This document shows positions 1 to 13,705 of a stretch of DNA of 64,000 nucleotides, piece after piece; the first letter of the stretch is position 1, and each line of letters opens with the position of its first letter. This DNA is from Saxidomus purpurata. Taxonomy: Eukaryota; Mollusca; Bivalvia; Venerida; Veneridae. The notes beneath the pieces were generated by a model that saw nothing but the letters and a program-made list of their open reading frames with translations, was not told where the DNA came from and did no database searches. The stretch covers positions 4,340,663 to 4,404,662 of the forward strand of contig JAFMSR010000001.1 of NCBI GenBank assembly GCA_022818135.1, given 5' to 3'. The position numbers and the translations under genes are program-made.

Positions 1-127
1 ATCCAAGTTAAACAAGTTTTAACTTAAAAGTCTTTAAATATACTTGAAAACAAATCACAATGTGACTAAAGCCTCGAATCTTCCTACTTAATGAAAAGAT
101 TTTAGATCACATTAAAGTAAATCCTAC

Positions 128-277
128 ATTTGGCAGATTCGACTTGTCCAAGACGTCGCATGACGTCGGCAAGAGCACCTTTAAGACATACAATCTCATC
201 TTCCTGTTCCCGCACACGTTTCTCCAGGTGAGCAACTCTCTCCGACAATTCTTGCTGATCCTGACTGAGCAAACCAT
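128..277 (-). CDS. EML: EML (EMAP-like) second coding exon: trimerization coiled coil
   Basis: EML1-4 proteins bind microtubules through an N-terminal trimerization coiled coil followed, further along, by HELP and WD40 domains. This exon reads DGLLSQDQQELSERVAHLEK, then RVREQEDEIVCLKGALADVM and RRLGQVESAK. It closely resembles the N-terminal coiled coil of vertebrate EML4 (heptads of the type 'LE.RV..QEDEI..LK.ALADVLRRL'). On the minus strand the acceptor is ttttcag before 277 and the donor is GTAGGA after 128. The exon has 150 nt: 2 nt completing an Asp codon, 49 codons and 1 nt. It joins in phase to the exon at 10547-10616. The HELP/WD40 part is beyond the left edge, so the gene is partial here. 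EML5/6-type proteins lack this coiled coil, which points to the EML1-4 class. Confidence 0.9.
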
Positions 278-3200
278 CTGAAAATACGTCAAAATATGGA
301 TTGTAATTAAAAATGATATATAATGTTCTGTGTAGTTTAACTAAATTAAAGAGCAGAAAGAAATGCAAGGAAATATGAAATTATTCTTTTTCTCAGTCTT
401 GTTCTAGTGTTTACAGATTTTTTTGGCTATTTTTTGACATGAGAAAAAAATTCAATGGCATATCAGATGACTTAAAATGGTTACTACCATTTAAAGTTTA
501 TAGAATATTTAAATATCATATAGATTTTTAGTGACTATTGAACATACCAGATTTAGCCAAAGGGAAAAAACTCTATCAGTCTTACTCATTCATGCCACAA
601 TAGTTTTAGAAGCTGTAAGTGCTCTAAATTGGTTTCTACATACATTAAATTCAATTAGCTTTTTTTTTTATATTACATTGAAAAATATCACCAGGCTGTA
701 ACTTAGACATAAAATCTTTAAAAGATATTACATCTATTACTGTTTTTACTGTTTTGTTTAGTGTTGCTGGTATGAAACAAACGTTCTAAAGTTTTCAGTC
801 TTATCTTTCATTATATTTGGCTTGTACTATGTCACTCACGCTTCTAACAGCAACAGTCAAGATCAAGTTGTTTGGATCACAAACTGGTTCATAATAAACA
901 AATTTTGTGTAAAGCTGGTAAGACTCATGTCTGGTCCCATCAGACCAATATCAACATCTGATCAACAGTTTCCCATTTGCAATTAAGATGCATTAACTCA
1001 CCTCTAGCTCCAATTAACTCACTGAATTAATCATAATTAACCAAATTAAATATTCATTCTTTGTTTAAGCTCTCTCATCCCACTGCCAATTAAATTACAG
1101 AAAATGTAGAAACTAATTAACTAAAAACTCCAGTATTAGCAGTGTTACAATACCATGCTGTTTGCAGAACAGGTGTAAGCCTACTAAAGTGACCTGAAAG
1201 GGCAGAAGCGACTTAATAATTTTCAATTTTCAAACAGTTTTAAATTTTGTTAAATGACAAGTTAAGATTTTACATACATATCATCAAATCTAACATGAAA
1301 ATGAAACTCTGTAATGCACTGAAGCACAAGACATAATTATGTCAAGTGCAGATCATGCTATTTCACTCAATCTGAAATATGCATGTCATGGCTCCACACC
1401 CTCAGATCACTATAAAATAAGCCCAAACTGTCACTTAAAAGCATCATGCTGAAAATAAACTACATTCTTTTTAATAAAGTAACTTAAGAATGTGACAAAA
1501 TAAAACAGTGACAAAATAAAAAGTAATGAATCAAATTAGAAGTAACATGTTACCTTATACAACAACTTTCTGAACTGATAATTAATTGCACATGCCCCAT
1601 TAGGAAGACTGAGTAACTGGTCGACTTTCAGGAAATGCTAACATCTTAGTAACATTATGGTCAATCTCATTAAAATCATATCCTAATTTACCCTCCTCTA
1701 CTTAAAGATGAATCAGATAGCGAAATGAGCCGAAGATACTGAATCTGATTTTAATGAGAGTACATTATGGTATGCTTATTCTAACATTTTTTTCCTCTCA
1801 GACAGTTGCACATTTCAAGCTGACTTAAAACATGATAAAATGTTTCCAATAAGTTAACATGGAACACATTTCACTATTAATTTTGTACTTGTATTCCATA
1901 ATTCACTTTTCCTATTTTTCTGTTCACATGTAGTAGAGGGCTGTACACTACTCAAAAGTGCTTAGTACCCCAATCATACAGAGAATACAAGTTGTTTAAT
2001 TTTGAGCATGCTCTCCAAAATCATATTTACTCAAGTTTTTGTTTCACAAGTTTCAGGTCAAAAGATCACACTTTACTTCATAAGAAAGGGAGGTAATTTT
2101 ACATTCTGAAATTTAAATTCAACTGTGTCATGAATTATTTTTCTCTGGTGCAATTACATGCTTTTTTTATAATGACAAAGTTCTTTCACTCATATTGTAT
2201 AGAAGAGCCATGGTAATTTCCTTAAAAATACATGTTTTCACAAAAAGCTGAGTTACTCCCCTTTAGCCTTTAAATTTGTTTCTTATCTTTAATAATTTTG
2301 TCAAAATGCAACTAATCTAAAATATATAGTGTACCAAGATTTTTTGCTGTCTACTGCATGCTGTAAATGAAATCAAAGTACTTGAGCTGATTTGTTAAGT
2401 GTATTTATATTATTACATTAGAAAACAATAATTATTCTGGCCCCAGAGATTCTAAACTGCTGCAATTAATTTTAACCGTTACCCTGCTTTGGGCAAATGA
2501 TTCTAGATCATGATCTTCCTTGTTCACTATTCAGTCTTGAGTTTTTTACCCAGGAAACCCCTTTGAAAAATGTATTTTTTTTATATCAATGTCTAAATTG
2601 AATGACTGAAAAAAGCATTGCAAAAATTTAGCAGAGTTTTAAAAGGAAAAAATGAAGAAAACAAAAGGTTTTGAAATTTCTCAATTACATGAAATTAACA
2701 TGAACAAATTCTACATGACAACAAAGCAATAGTGTACAATTTCACAGTGAAACTTGTAATGGGCTTATAAATGTTTCATAGCGAATTAAACAAAAATAAC
2801 AAAGTAACTGAAGAAAAATCTAAAGTTAAACATGCGATCATGAAACCCTATGCAGGATTTCAACTAATATCTACGCTAAACAAAACAATGTGGTGTTTTA
2901 AGTCCTAAATGAAACCATGTGCTACAAGCAGACAGGGGAAATAAATACATGCAAATTTTATGTACTTTCTTCTTTAATAAATGTCAAATTTTTATCTTGA
3001 AGCAAAATCTGAATATTATTTTCAGTCTTCTCATGCTATCGGATGCTGAACCAATGTTTTTTTGGTTTCTGCAAAAACAGTGATAGACAGAGATAACTGA
3101 AGTAAAACTTGTTTTAACTATTTCTTTTGTAAAGGGTATGGGTGCAGAGTGGAATCTTGGCCTGCCCTGTGCTGGTAGCAAATGATATAACATTTGCCAC

Positions 3201-4035
3201 CAGTGCAGATCATGATCAGCTTGTACATCAGCGCAGTCTAATCATCTATTCATGATCTCTTCCTATTCAGTCAATTAACTTTGAATGAAAATAATTTTAA
3301 ACAATTATGAATACTGCCCATAATAAAAGATGGAAATGTTAATTTTAGCAGATAACTATAGATAAATTATGAGGCTAATAGTTCTTGAGCAGATAGCGGT
3401 GCCTGGACTCTTAGCTCACTGGAATCAATGGATGAATGCCTGCTAAAAGAATGGGTAATTTTATTTCAAGGTAGATGCCAGGATTCAAACCTGTACCAGC
3501 CTCACAATGCAAAGTTAAGAATGCTTTAAACACATGCAATTGCTTGAAATTAACCTGTATGTATATTTTATTTACCATATTCAAAAATAGATAAAACAAC
3601 TTTTTTGGGAACTATTTAAAAGTAGTCATACAAAATTCCCTAAAGTTAACAGTACTTTCAAAATTGTATGTTATACTGCAAAAAGTTAACTTTGTTAATG
3701 CTTATTTTTAGGGAGGTTAGATGCACCTCTTGAAATGCAGCTTAAATTTGAGCATACCTTCCTTTTTGTTGTTAAGCTCAAACAGTCTAACACAGAAATA
3801 TATATTCATATTCCATATATTTCTCTCAATCCACATCAACAATAACTAGTCCCTCCATCACCGAGGTTATAATTTTTCTAATATTGTTTTTTCTCTACCC
3901 TGACCGTTTGGGAGGGGTTATTACTCAGTCTTCCATTGGGATTTACGTACCTAGCTCCTCACTGCAGAATCTTATACTTCTCTTTGATGGAAAAACCTCT
4001 GAATTCAACAAAATAACATCGTATATACCTGGATG

Positions 4036-4328
4036 ACACTGTGTTTACCCACATGAAATAATGCTGTGTTTACCCAACAGAAATAATACTGTATTTACCC
4101 ACATGAAATAATGCGTGTTTACCCAACAGAAATAAAACTGTGTTTACCCAACAGGAATAACACTGTGTTTACCCAATAGGAAATAACACTGTTTACCCAA
4201 CAGGAATAAAATGTACAGAAATAACTGTGTTTACCCAACTGGAATAACACGACCCAATAGGAAATAACACTGTTTACCCAACAGGAAAAAAATGCAGAAA
4301 TAACAGTGTTTACCTAACAGGAAATAAC
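4036..4328. repeat. Degenerate minisatellite, unit about 25 bp
   Basis: About ten to twelve imperfect units of the type CTGTGTTTACCCAACAGGAA plus ATAACA run head to tail. Two unit variants (…CCCACATGAAATAATG and …CCCAACAGGAATAACA) alternate at the left end, and units become truncated to the right. Confidence 0.85.
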
Positions 4329-6957
4329 AATTTTCATCTTTTCATGCGGCAACTGTGCCATTACTATTCTTTTGTACTTTAGTAGCAATTATTTAGACCC
4401 TAGGATAAAACACAATCACATAGAATGCCTTTCAAGTCTGTGGGAAGCAATTCTCTTGAATAATTGTTCAAACAGCAGATCCAAATGATACCATATACTA
4501 TAAATTTGTACTAACCTAGTTCCATTCGTAAAAGTATCAACTCTTTATGCTGTACATAAAATATGAGCTACTGAACTAGAATACATATAATTAGCTACTG
4601 AACTAAAATGTACTGTCTCTAATCTAAGTTGTATATTTAGATATCTCGCTGGCATCTCCCTCTACTATCCAACTCAAATTAAGCACAATTATTTCTTCAT
4701 AATTATAGTTCCATTCATAATGATTTATTGTGTCTCCGTGAATTAAAAATTGCACTTATACATCAACAACCCTAAGAAATTGACAGTTCAATGAAAATTC
4801 AAGGTAAAATTCGCTATTTGCGCGTGTTTTATGTTTATATTATCGTTGATTATTATGGATTTCAGCATGAATGAATTCATAACTCATACTTATGTGACAA
4901 GTTAAATATATGCACCAATACTTTAGTAAAATAGTTTTTGCTCTGAAATGTTATAAAGAAGAAAATAAATGATGATCTCATTTGAAACAGTTGTGAATCT
5001 ATAGCTCTGCTTATTTATAAAAAAATGCAGCATCGAAAAGCAAGTAATTGAACTCGGCTTATCAGCTCTAAAATTTTCAATCTTTTAGCAAACAACTTGC
5101 AATTTAAATACAAACTTGCAATAACAAAGACCTAAATAGTCCAATCTTATTATGTAGCTTTATTGGATTATTTGAGGATTTAACATTTTCTTGCACTCCT
5201 GATCTACCTTTCTATGCTATCATTGTAAACTTTTTGTACGCATGTATCTGAAATCACTGGCATATTCTCCTAGATGAACTGTATCTATCCTGTATCTGAT
5301 AAATTTGCAAGATAGACAATCTGGAATAGATAGGGTTTTGAGGAGACTATTTTAATCAAATTGGCAAAATAAATAACATCCATATAATTTATGACCTTTT
5401 TGTTTTTCTTGATTTTCAATAGTTTAAGTGATACATTAATGTTAACATACTTAACCTATGAACAGACTTTATCTCTGATCATCATGTGATCATGTCTCCA
5501 AATCTTATCTCAAATTAATCAAGATTTCACAGGGTAAAACACTCCGAAATGCTTTAGTAGTTATAATACATTTTTCTTTTCCTGTACTGTAGCATAGTTA
5601 GAGAAATATTTACAATAAATTATTAGAAATGATTGTAAGGTTATTTATCAATATTGCAATATTTGCTCACACTCTTGTATAAATATTAGACAGGTTGTTT
5701 GATATGAAATGTAGTGATTTTTTCAACAGATAATTTCTCTGTAACTGTTTCAGAAATATGGCAGCCAGGCAAAGCAGTTGTTGTTGTTTAGTAAAACCTT
5801 TACACCATGTCAAATAACGTTGGCAATAGAGGCCGCCCCCCCACCCCCCCTTGTTTCTGAATAAATTTATCATAGCTGATGTGCCTAATGGCTGAAAATT
5901 ACAATCCAAGTATGTCAGATTACTTCACGGCCGAAGTTGGCTTAGCCGCTTGATTGCAGCCGGATATGCAATCGCAATTTTTACCTTGTATGCACACCTA
6001 TTATCATAATTTATTCATATCCACAAAAGCTACACATAGCTTAAGTTAAATGTATTATTAAAATGCATCCAAAATGCGGAAAATTTGCTAATATTTGATT
6101 TCGAGCATTTTCATCCTGACTGATAGACGTATGCCTAGCCTAACAATTCAAATTGCCTTAGGCTCCCACAAACCAGACAATTTCCAATTGCATACCCTTT
6201 AACAAACAAGAAGTGCTACCTTGTTACAGCTGCCTTGCTGGAAAAATTAGCCAGATAAAAGTCTGCCCATTAAAGCTCATTAAATGAACACCGCATTAAG
6301 AAATTGTACTTCACTTATCAGCATATATTATTTGTAGTAGATATATAGCTTATTGCAAATTTGTAAAGAGGACCTTGAAATGCGATAAATTTGTATATTT
6401 ATATCCAAACAAGTAGATTTAATATGATACATACACCTAACCTTCTGTGTCTATTCAACCTGTCTAACAAAACAATTATTGCAACTGACTTGACGTCTGC
6501 AAAATTTATATGCAGGCCTTTAACAGTCTTAATGTCTTTAAATGTGTATTACCTAAAATTGTTAATAATACCAAATGTTTATATTTCCTATTAGGGCTTT
6601 TACAGTTCATACAGGTATAAAATACCTTGTACAATGTACAAACCCATAAAAATACATAAATCATTCGCGGCAAGGTATATCATGTACATTGTTGAGACAG
6701 TCAATAAGAAGGTATGTGAACCTTGAAGATCAACCCATGACCACACATTATATGGTAAAAGATAAACCAAATGACATTAAAGATACAAAAAAATAATTGT
6801 GTATACACCAGGTAGACTAAATTAAGCCTATATTAGGAGATTAAAGACTGTTTGAAGCGGGAGGTGGGGCATAGGGTCTGCATATAAGTATCAAGAATCA
6901 TATGCACGATTATTGCTAAATAGGGGACCATATATAGCATGCATTTTAACCAGAATA

Positions 6958-7312
6958 ATGCTGTAACATACAATGTTACAAAGTAAAAGCCAGAATGATC
7001 TGTAACAGGGAGGCAAGAATCCTCATGGAATGCATCAAACCCAAGTTCATAGCTGCACCAGAATCATACGTAACATAGAGTGCATAAGAATCATACTGTA
7101 ACATAAAATGCACCAGGATATTGCACGGCAGAATCATACTGTAACATAGAGTGCACCAGAATAATACTGTAACATACAGTGCACCAGAATCATACTGTAA
7201 CATAGAGTGCACCAGAATCATACTGTAACACAGAGTGCACCAGAATCATACTGTAACACAGAGTGCACCAGAATCATACTGTAACACAGAGTGCACCAGA
7301 ATCACAATATTG
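6958..7312. repeat. 28-bp minisatellite
   Basis: Units of the form CACCAGAATCATACTGTAAC plus ACAGAGTG are tandem, almost perfect between about 7180 and 7300 and degenerate to the left. There are no unique spacers, so it is not a CRISPR array. The short open frames across it come from repetition. Confidence 0.85.
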
Positions 7313-7320
7313 TAGAATCA

Positions 7321-7817
7321 AAACCATACTGCTGTACAGTGCACCAGGATCCTACTGGTGTGGATTGCAGCAATCAATACTCAAAACAAGAATACCATTG
7401 ATGCAAAACATCAAAGGGCGCCGAAAATAGTTTTGTACATGTGTGGCGTTAAATAGAAAATTAGCTTTGTAAGCAAATTTTGTTGTTGATGAAAAATGTG
7501 ATTGCGAAAAATTTAAAACTGGGGTTAAAGCTGAAAAAAAAAAAGGAAGAAAAATTATATTAAAATGGGGGGGGGGGGGGGGGGGGGGGGGGGGACGTTA
7601 CACAGGTGGACCAGAATTATAATTTGCAAAACCGATAAGGGAATATTGTTTTATCGTTTTTTTTTTTTTTTAAAAGTGAAAAGGAACATTACAATTAAAC
7701 AATTCCGTTTTAATGAGGAATGTGTATATCAATATTTTAAGTCCATTTTCGTTTTTTTTTAGCATACAGGTAAAACCATTCTGCTGTACAGTCCACCAGG
7801 ATCCTACTGGTGTGGAT
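7321..7817. repeat. 45-bp duplicated segment flanking a poly-G tract
   Basis: Positions 7321-7365 and 7773-7817 are direct copies with two visible differences. Each contains the palindrome CACCAGGATCCTACTGGTG. Between them lies AT-rich sequence with a run of 28 G at 7567-7594. Confidence 0.8.
7567..7594 (+). repeat. Poly-G tract (28 G)
   Basis: An uninterrupted run of 28 G. Its length may be unstable, both in the genome and as a sequencing artefact. It creates a false Met-polyGly open frame. Confidence 0.9.
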
Positions 7818-9175
7818 AGCCGAATTTCCAATACTCAATGCCAATAATGCTGAAGTATCGTTTTATAACATTATCTTTGAAGAAAAAACACCAAGGCATT
7901 TTATTAGGAAAATTTTGAAACCTTGTGCCATTCAATGGTATTTTGAGAAACCTGTATAAAAACAAGTATGATGTCATTTGTGATCTACTCAACACTGCAC
8001 TTTAAAATAAAGCTATCTTTCGAACCAGTGACAGCTGATTACACTATCTAATCATACTTCAGGTTCAAATATTTCATTTAATCATGTATGAATCACCTGC
8101 CAGCATTCAAGGTTTTTCAAAATATCATATTTCTTATATCATTAACCTTTGAATTAAATGCAAACATCACAAAAATGAAAATCAGAAATGTCAATATATT
8201 CAGCAGTTCAGTATAATCAACTGCCCAGGGGAAGTGCATTTTCACGGATGAGTGATTTTTAATAAAAACAGAAATATAGACAGGTTTATTACAGCGATTT
8301 AGTGGGCTTCTTCAATATTTGTCATCCAATGAAATTCCTGTGTTTATATGTGAATGTCCTATGAAAAATAGTAAGTCTCCTGATCGTGCACTCTTATCAA
8401 TCTTTCTATTTTCCATAGAACATAACAGGGAGGCCCCGGGGACTAACATATCCATAGTAGATTTGAGCTAGAAAGTCTCCTTTCACATAGAACAAATAGG
8501 GGGGGGAAGAGGGTGGGGCTGGGGGGGGGGGGGGAGGACAGATAATGTGAAAATGTGGACATAAATATATGCATACACTAAAGTTTACAACAACTGCATA
8601 AAATTTTGGTAGATCATTCATGCAACAAAAGACTAAATCCTTATATTCTTTAGTAAATTCATACAATACAGAAGGATTCTTCTGTTGTGTCCCTGTCATA
8701 TTATCCTAAATAAACTATAACTGTATGTAACTTAACTTGAAGGTTTAAGTAAATGCTTCAAAGGCTGTAGAGCTAAATTACTGTTTCATATCAAATGTTT
8801 ATTTCAATATAATTTTAATTTCCATTTTGTTTACTGACTACTGTATCCATAGACCTTTAAAGCCACCTGATATCATACAAAACTGCACAAAACCCCTCAC
8901 CAACTCCTACATTACCATTTCTATAATGTTTTATTGAATCTGATAAAACTACAAAAAATTAACAAAATGTGTAGACATTACTGGGTAGTCTGTTTTCGAG
9001 CACTGAGCCATGAATGTACTTTTAGTTTATTGCAAAACTAACATCAACACGAGGAAAACATAAGGTTCATAGCTCAAGTGTTATGAATATAGGATGTAGC
9101 AGGCAGCTTAATGAATATACAATTTAAATACTTGATAATTTAATTGTTGCCTTATGTTCTAGCAAAATATCTAAC

Positions 9176-9786
9176 TAGAGTGGGGGAACCTATGCTGGAG
9201 GTATTTTGAATGTATATCAGCAGTTCAGAAAGCAGGAAATCCTAACCATTTTGATTTGCCTCAGCGAAAACATAATGTTATCCCTGCTAAATCGAAACAA
9301 GACGTTGATGTGCTTCATCACTTGACTATGTCGTTCTGGGAGCTATTGACACGACACATGTCAAAACTTGAAATTTCACCTCGAAGGGAACCAATGCTGG
9401 TGGTATGTGATATTTGACAACCAACAGGTGGGAAGCAGTTTTTAGAGCCTAAATATTAATTAACAAGATATAACAGTTTCCATAGAATATATATTTTTAT
9501 ACAAAAGAAATAAGTTATATCAAAAATGCTAACTTTAACTGGGTGATTTTGTTGTCAATATTTAAGAAATTTTCTAGCGAAATGGATCAAGTACAATTTT
9601 ATTGGCTCCTGTGACGTCACAGACATGCACGCATGGTTATCACTACGTTTGCTGTATAAACATTTCATCGACTGTCAATGCTGAATGTACCCTGAAAATT
9701 TTTCTTCACCTGTTTTTCTGTAAATAGCCGTTTTTCGGAGATACCACCAGCATAGGGATACCTCCAGCATAGGTTCCACCACTCTA
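9176..9786. mobile_element. Non-autonomous TIR element, 611 bp
   Basis: The left end TAGAGTGGGGGAACCTATGC and the complement of the right end TAGAGTGGTGGAACCTATGC match, and the match continues through TGGAGGTAT. The motif CTATGCTGGTGGTAT recurs just inside the right end. No transposase frame is present. The exact target duplication is unclear (flanks …CTAAC and AGTTA…). Confidence 0.75.
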
Positions 9787-9940
9787 AGTTAAACCCTTAA
9801 TAGTTCCCTGGAGTTCTTACCAGTACTCATCCCAAAAGAAGGGTTTTGGGAAGCCAACAGTCGTATTTCACTGGTGGGATTCAAACCCATAGCCTATTGT
9901 AGTCTCATTCTCTAACTCTTCACCACAAGGCCTCACCTAG
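9787..9940 (-). mobile_element. tRNA-derived SINE-like unit
   Basis: On the minus strand there is an A-box-like stretch TGGTGAAGAGTTAGAG followed about 30-35 bases later by the B-box-like GGTTTGAATCC (plus-strand 9877-9887), the order and spacing of a tRNA-derived Pol III promoter. It does not fold as an intact tRNA by eye. The limits are approximate, and it abuts the TIR element at 9786. Confidence 0.5.
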
Positions 9941-10546
9941 CATTTGGGGCCATTTAGTTAACCAGTTAACTGCTAGGCACTTTTTAAACTTTTTGTATTA
10001 ACATCCTTATTCAATACAAATGTATAAGACAATTAAAATAATGAAAGAATAAAACGCTGGTGCCATGGCTACAACCCTACACTGCAAGTTAATAACAGAC
10101 TTATTGTACCATCTATTATATTTCCCCTACATTTCCTTTCATGTGTGATGAAGTGATTATATCCAGCTCATACTATAGCTACTGAACTTCTAGTCTAGGT
10201 AATTACTCGGCTCCAAACAGCTATAAAACCTATTAGATGTAAAAAGAGCTTAATTTTCCAGATACCACGTTATTACCTCTACATGTATATTCTCCCCCTG
10301 CATAATTACATGTATATTTACTAATCTTGTAAATATTACCATATTATACGTTTTCTTGACAAGTGATCTAAACCTACTGTCTACATGTACATGTTTACAC
10401 TCAGTTAGTAGGCCTTTATGTTGTGTTATATGCTGTATTTTCTGCATATTTTCTACAGCTAATTATTAAAGATAGACGTGTATAACATTTAGCTGTTTAG
10501 TTCCAATACACAGCTTGCCATGGGATATATATAAACATGATGATAC

Positions 10547-10616
10547 CTTGCTTAGCCTGATCACTCTCAGGTGCGTCCCCATTTGTTGCAGCAGTGACCT
10601 CCATCTCTGGATCCAT
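10547..10616 (-). CDS. EML: EML first coding exon
   Basis: On the minus strand the sequence is acceptor tttgtag, AAA, then ATGGATCCAGAGATGGAGG, encoding MDPEMEVTAATNGDAPESDQ and AKQ. It ends CAAG at donor GTATCA. That gives 23 codons plus one G, which completes an Asp codon with the AT that opens the exon at 277, so the junction reads …DQAKQ-D-GLLSQDQ…. A good acceptor three bases before the ATG shows that a 5' noncoding exon lies further right. The acidic, disordered leader before the coiled coil is normal for EML proteins. Confidence 0.85.
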
Positions 10617-13569
10617 TTTCTACAAATGTAATCCTAATTCTGACAAAAAACTAAGGTAAATGACAATCGTCCTAACACCACCTTTAACTATATCAGTACA
10701 CCTTGATATCTTGCCGATCCTGCACTTTGAAACTGTTAAGTACTTGTTTACAACTAAAAAATGGGTTTGCTCAACTTTTGACTATGTCCCACATTACTTC
10801 ATAGATAACGCAAAAAGCAAATATCCTTCAGAAAACATCACATGCAAATTGAATTTTTTATGATCCACAAAGTGTGCAAATTAGAAAACCTTCACTTTTA
10901 TAAATGTCAAAACTTGCCAACTTTGCATTTAATATCACATTTGGTTGTCCATGAATATGTTTCAATATTCCCAACCACTGGTAGTGTAAAAGTAGTTGGT
11001 GACGTCTTTACTACTTGGTTTATAACAGGTAACATAGCTAGGTCAGGGTTAGTGTTTTTACCTGTCTGTAGTATTATACAATGGTAGGAATGTAATATCA
11101 GATTGCAGCAATGAATGAATTAATCTGGCCCAGTCAAACTTTGTTTGTCAAAGTCTGTTCATTCATAAGTTAAATCAATTAATTTTCGGCTATAAAAATA
11201 TGGGAAGACTGCCCAAGGGTCAGTTTCTTATCTAATCAATGTATATGCCACTAAGTACAGGTATAATATTATACCTCTCCTAAAGTCCAAGTGCTTAAAA
11301 ATCAAGTTGCTTAACAAGCTTAAAGTACCACACTATCAGAGTTCTCATTACCCAGTAGATATATGCATCTGTTAAAATCAACAACTTTAGCAGTACCCAA
11401 AGTTAAGACAACAGACATATTTTCCAGTTTTATACTGACCAAAACAGCTAACCTGCCACCTTATAATCATGTATTTTCCTAACAATTGTAATAATTCAAA
11501 TTTAATTAAAAGTCAGTATTTTTACCCTAAATTTTCTTTCTTATCAAAAATCAATTTCATGAAAACTGTAAACATGTAAATATTTCTTACAATTCACATA
11601 AAATGTCATATGATAAATGGGCTGACTAGAATGGTGAAAGAATATAATTTATGCTAGTATATATCACAGCTAATCACACTGGTTAACACTGGCCAAAATT
11701 TATGACTTTATTATACACACACCAGGTGCATTTTTTTTTAAATGTATGTTGCAATTTTTATAATTGGTGATTTTCACAATACAGGGCATATTTACCTTCT
11801 ATTTTTGCAGCCAATTTTTCTTCCCCCCAATTTTTTTAATTTTCCCAAAATGCTTGTAAAAAATCCCCTCTGCCTCAAAAGTAAAAGTTTTATTAACCTT
11901 TTTTATCAAATTTTATCATTTTACATTGATGTTTGTCAATTTAAATGATTTCTAATGACATTTTTCATACCATTAATATTGTTTCATTTTAATGAATTCT
12001 GGAATTTTTTGCTCATTTTCTCCAACAAAAACCTGGAAAATCACTTAAAATTTTCCCCACAAAAAGGACTCCAGTGGCTTCCACAACAGGCCTGAAAATT
12101 CCCTGCTGAATATATGAAGTGGTTGTTAACTGAACAGGGGTGAATTTTTAAAACCCTTTGAGAAGCTTTGTTTGAAGTTCCTATTCAGTTTGTTCCATAT
12201 TATTTCAAGCCCTAAAATGCAAGCAACATTGACAAGAAGAATGATGACTACCGATCACATCAGACTGTGTCAGAATGTTGGCAATTTAACACATGGACAT
12301 GCAAGGCTGTCAATGCCTTTCCAGGTTTGTAAGATTATGTATCTAAGATCCTTGGTATTACAAAAGTTTCTCCTTTATAATTCATTTTTATACAGTGCCT
12401 GTAGCATTTGCATCACTATTAAAATCAGTCATCAAAGAAAGACAACACTGTACAAAATATTAAATCTCATCATACTGAATAACTTCCCTTGCCTTGTAAT
12501 ACACTCTTGATTCTGATTGGTCAATCTTTAGTACTACATTCAATATGTCAGAAGCTCTGTCATCTGCTATTTGTACCAGAAACATTTTTGTTGATTTAGT
12601 TGCTGATTTTTTTCCAAATTGATTGAAAACCAAATTGTGCAAGGAGGTAAATATGTTTTTCTTTGCTCAAAAGTAATTACTAGATATTTAAATGGCTGAA
12701 TTTGTTGATAAAGCTGTGAAGAAAGATACTGTGCATTAATGATTTTATACACCAAGTTATCATTGTGTATGTCTAGGTATTGGATGGTACAGCACTGTGT
12801 GTATATGCTATTGGGTTATTGGGCGTGTTAACAGTTTAGCAAGAGGTAGCATTATACAGACACATAATAACTATATATAAACCTACTTGTTGTGTTTTAT
12901 GCTTTTGGCATGCTGAGAGTTGATATTACATAATACAGTATCAAACTCCTGGACTGAGAAATTTTGCATACTTATAATGAACCGTAACTGATGCCCTGTT
13001 CAGTCCTGAGTAGAAGCTATATGTGTACATGTGGAAAAACAGCTTCTTATAATATATACATCCCATCCCAACTGCTTTTTATTCAAGAACACAGTCATAA
13101 AGTTACATTAAATTTAAACTTTTTTTAGAAGGGACAGTAGATCTATATTCTTGTTGCAGAATTCAAAGGTGGTGATTTCAAAGTAAAAGATTACATTGTT
13201 TATAAGGTGGATTGGTTGGTTGGGAGCAAGGGCTGACTTTATCATGTTCATTTTAGCAAATTTGATAGTGCACTAGATTAAAATACATGCAGACCATAGC
13301 TTCAGACAAGAAAATTTTCATACTTTTCCATGTCATATGATAATTTATATTATAGCAATCAAATTTTTAAGTTCTCTCTATGTACTGCGTACTGAACATA
13401 CAGGGTTCCTTCGTTGACAACTGTGATTACAAACACGCATGTTTGAGGACAATTTTTCTGATTCGGCAACAAAGTCAAAATAACACTAATTTTTCAACAT
13501 TTTCAGTTAAAGTATAAACCAAAGCACTAGAGCATAATCTGAATAAAGTACTGGTTCTTCCCAGGAACG
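10617..13569. other. Spacer upstream of the Crypton-derived gene
   Basis: AT-rich, with several short open frames (for example 12172-12510) that lack domains and splice support. A promoter or noncoding first exon for the gene at 13706 probably lies here, but I cannot place it. Confidence 0.5.
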
Positions 13570-13705
13570 ATTGTTAAGTACACTGTCCACATGTAAAATT
13601 AACCGAAATACTGTTGAAACGGGCATTAAGCTCCTACAACAACAACATACATGTAATCTGAATCATTTCTGTATTTCAGGATCTATCTTAGTGCATTCAA
13701 TAATT

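Larger units (their letters stand above)
278..10546 (-). other. EML intron of about 10.3 kb
   Basis: This AT-rich intron has no supported coding exon. It holds two minisatellites (about 4.04-4.33 and 6.96-7.33 kb), a 28-base poly-G run (7567-7594), a 14-base poly-G run at 8521-8534, a TIR element (9176-9786) and a SINE-like unit (from 9787). The stretches 282-4030, 4335-6950, 7820-9170 and 9945-10540 show only short AT-rich simple sequence and short open frames with no recognisable domain. Confidence 0.7.

Noticed and set aside
3392..3500. Possible tRNA or SINE with B-box-like GGTTTGAATCC
   Set aside because: The A-box-like text lies on the wrong side of the B box, and no cloverleaf forms.
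6958..7312. Possible CRISPR-like regular repeat
   Set aside because: Units are directly tandem without spacers, in an animal-type genome: a minisatellite.
7565..7762. Frame starting Met then poly-Gly
   Set aside because: It is created by the 28-G run and has no coding character afterwards.
9787..9940. Intact tRNA gene
   Set aside because: A- and B-box-like motifs are present, but the stems do not pair by eye; SINE-like is the safer call.
12172..12510. 112-residue plus-strand open frame
   Set aside because: AT-rich composition, no domain, no splice sites or neighbours to support it.
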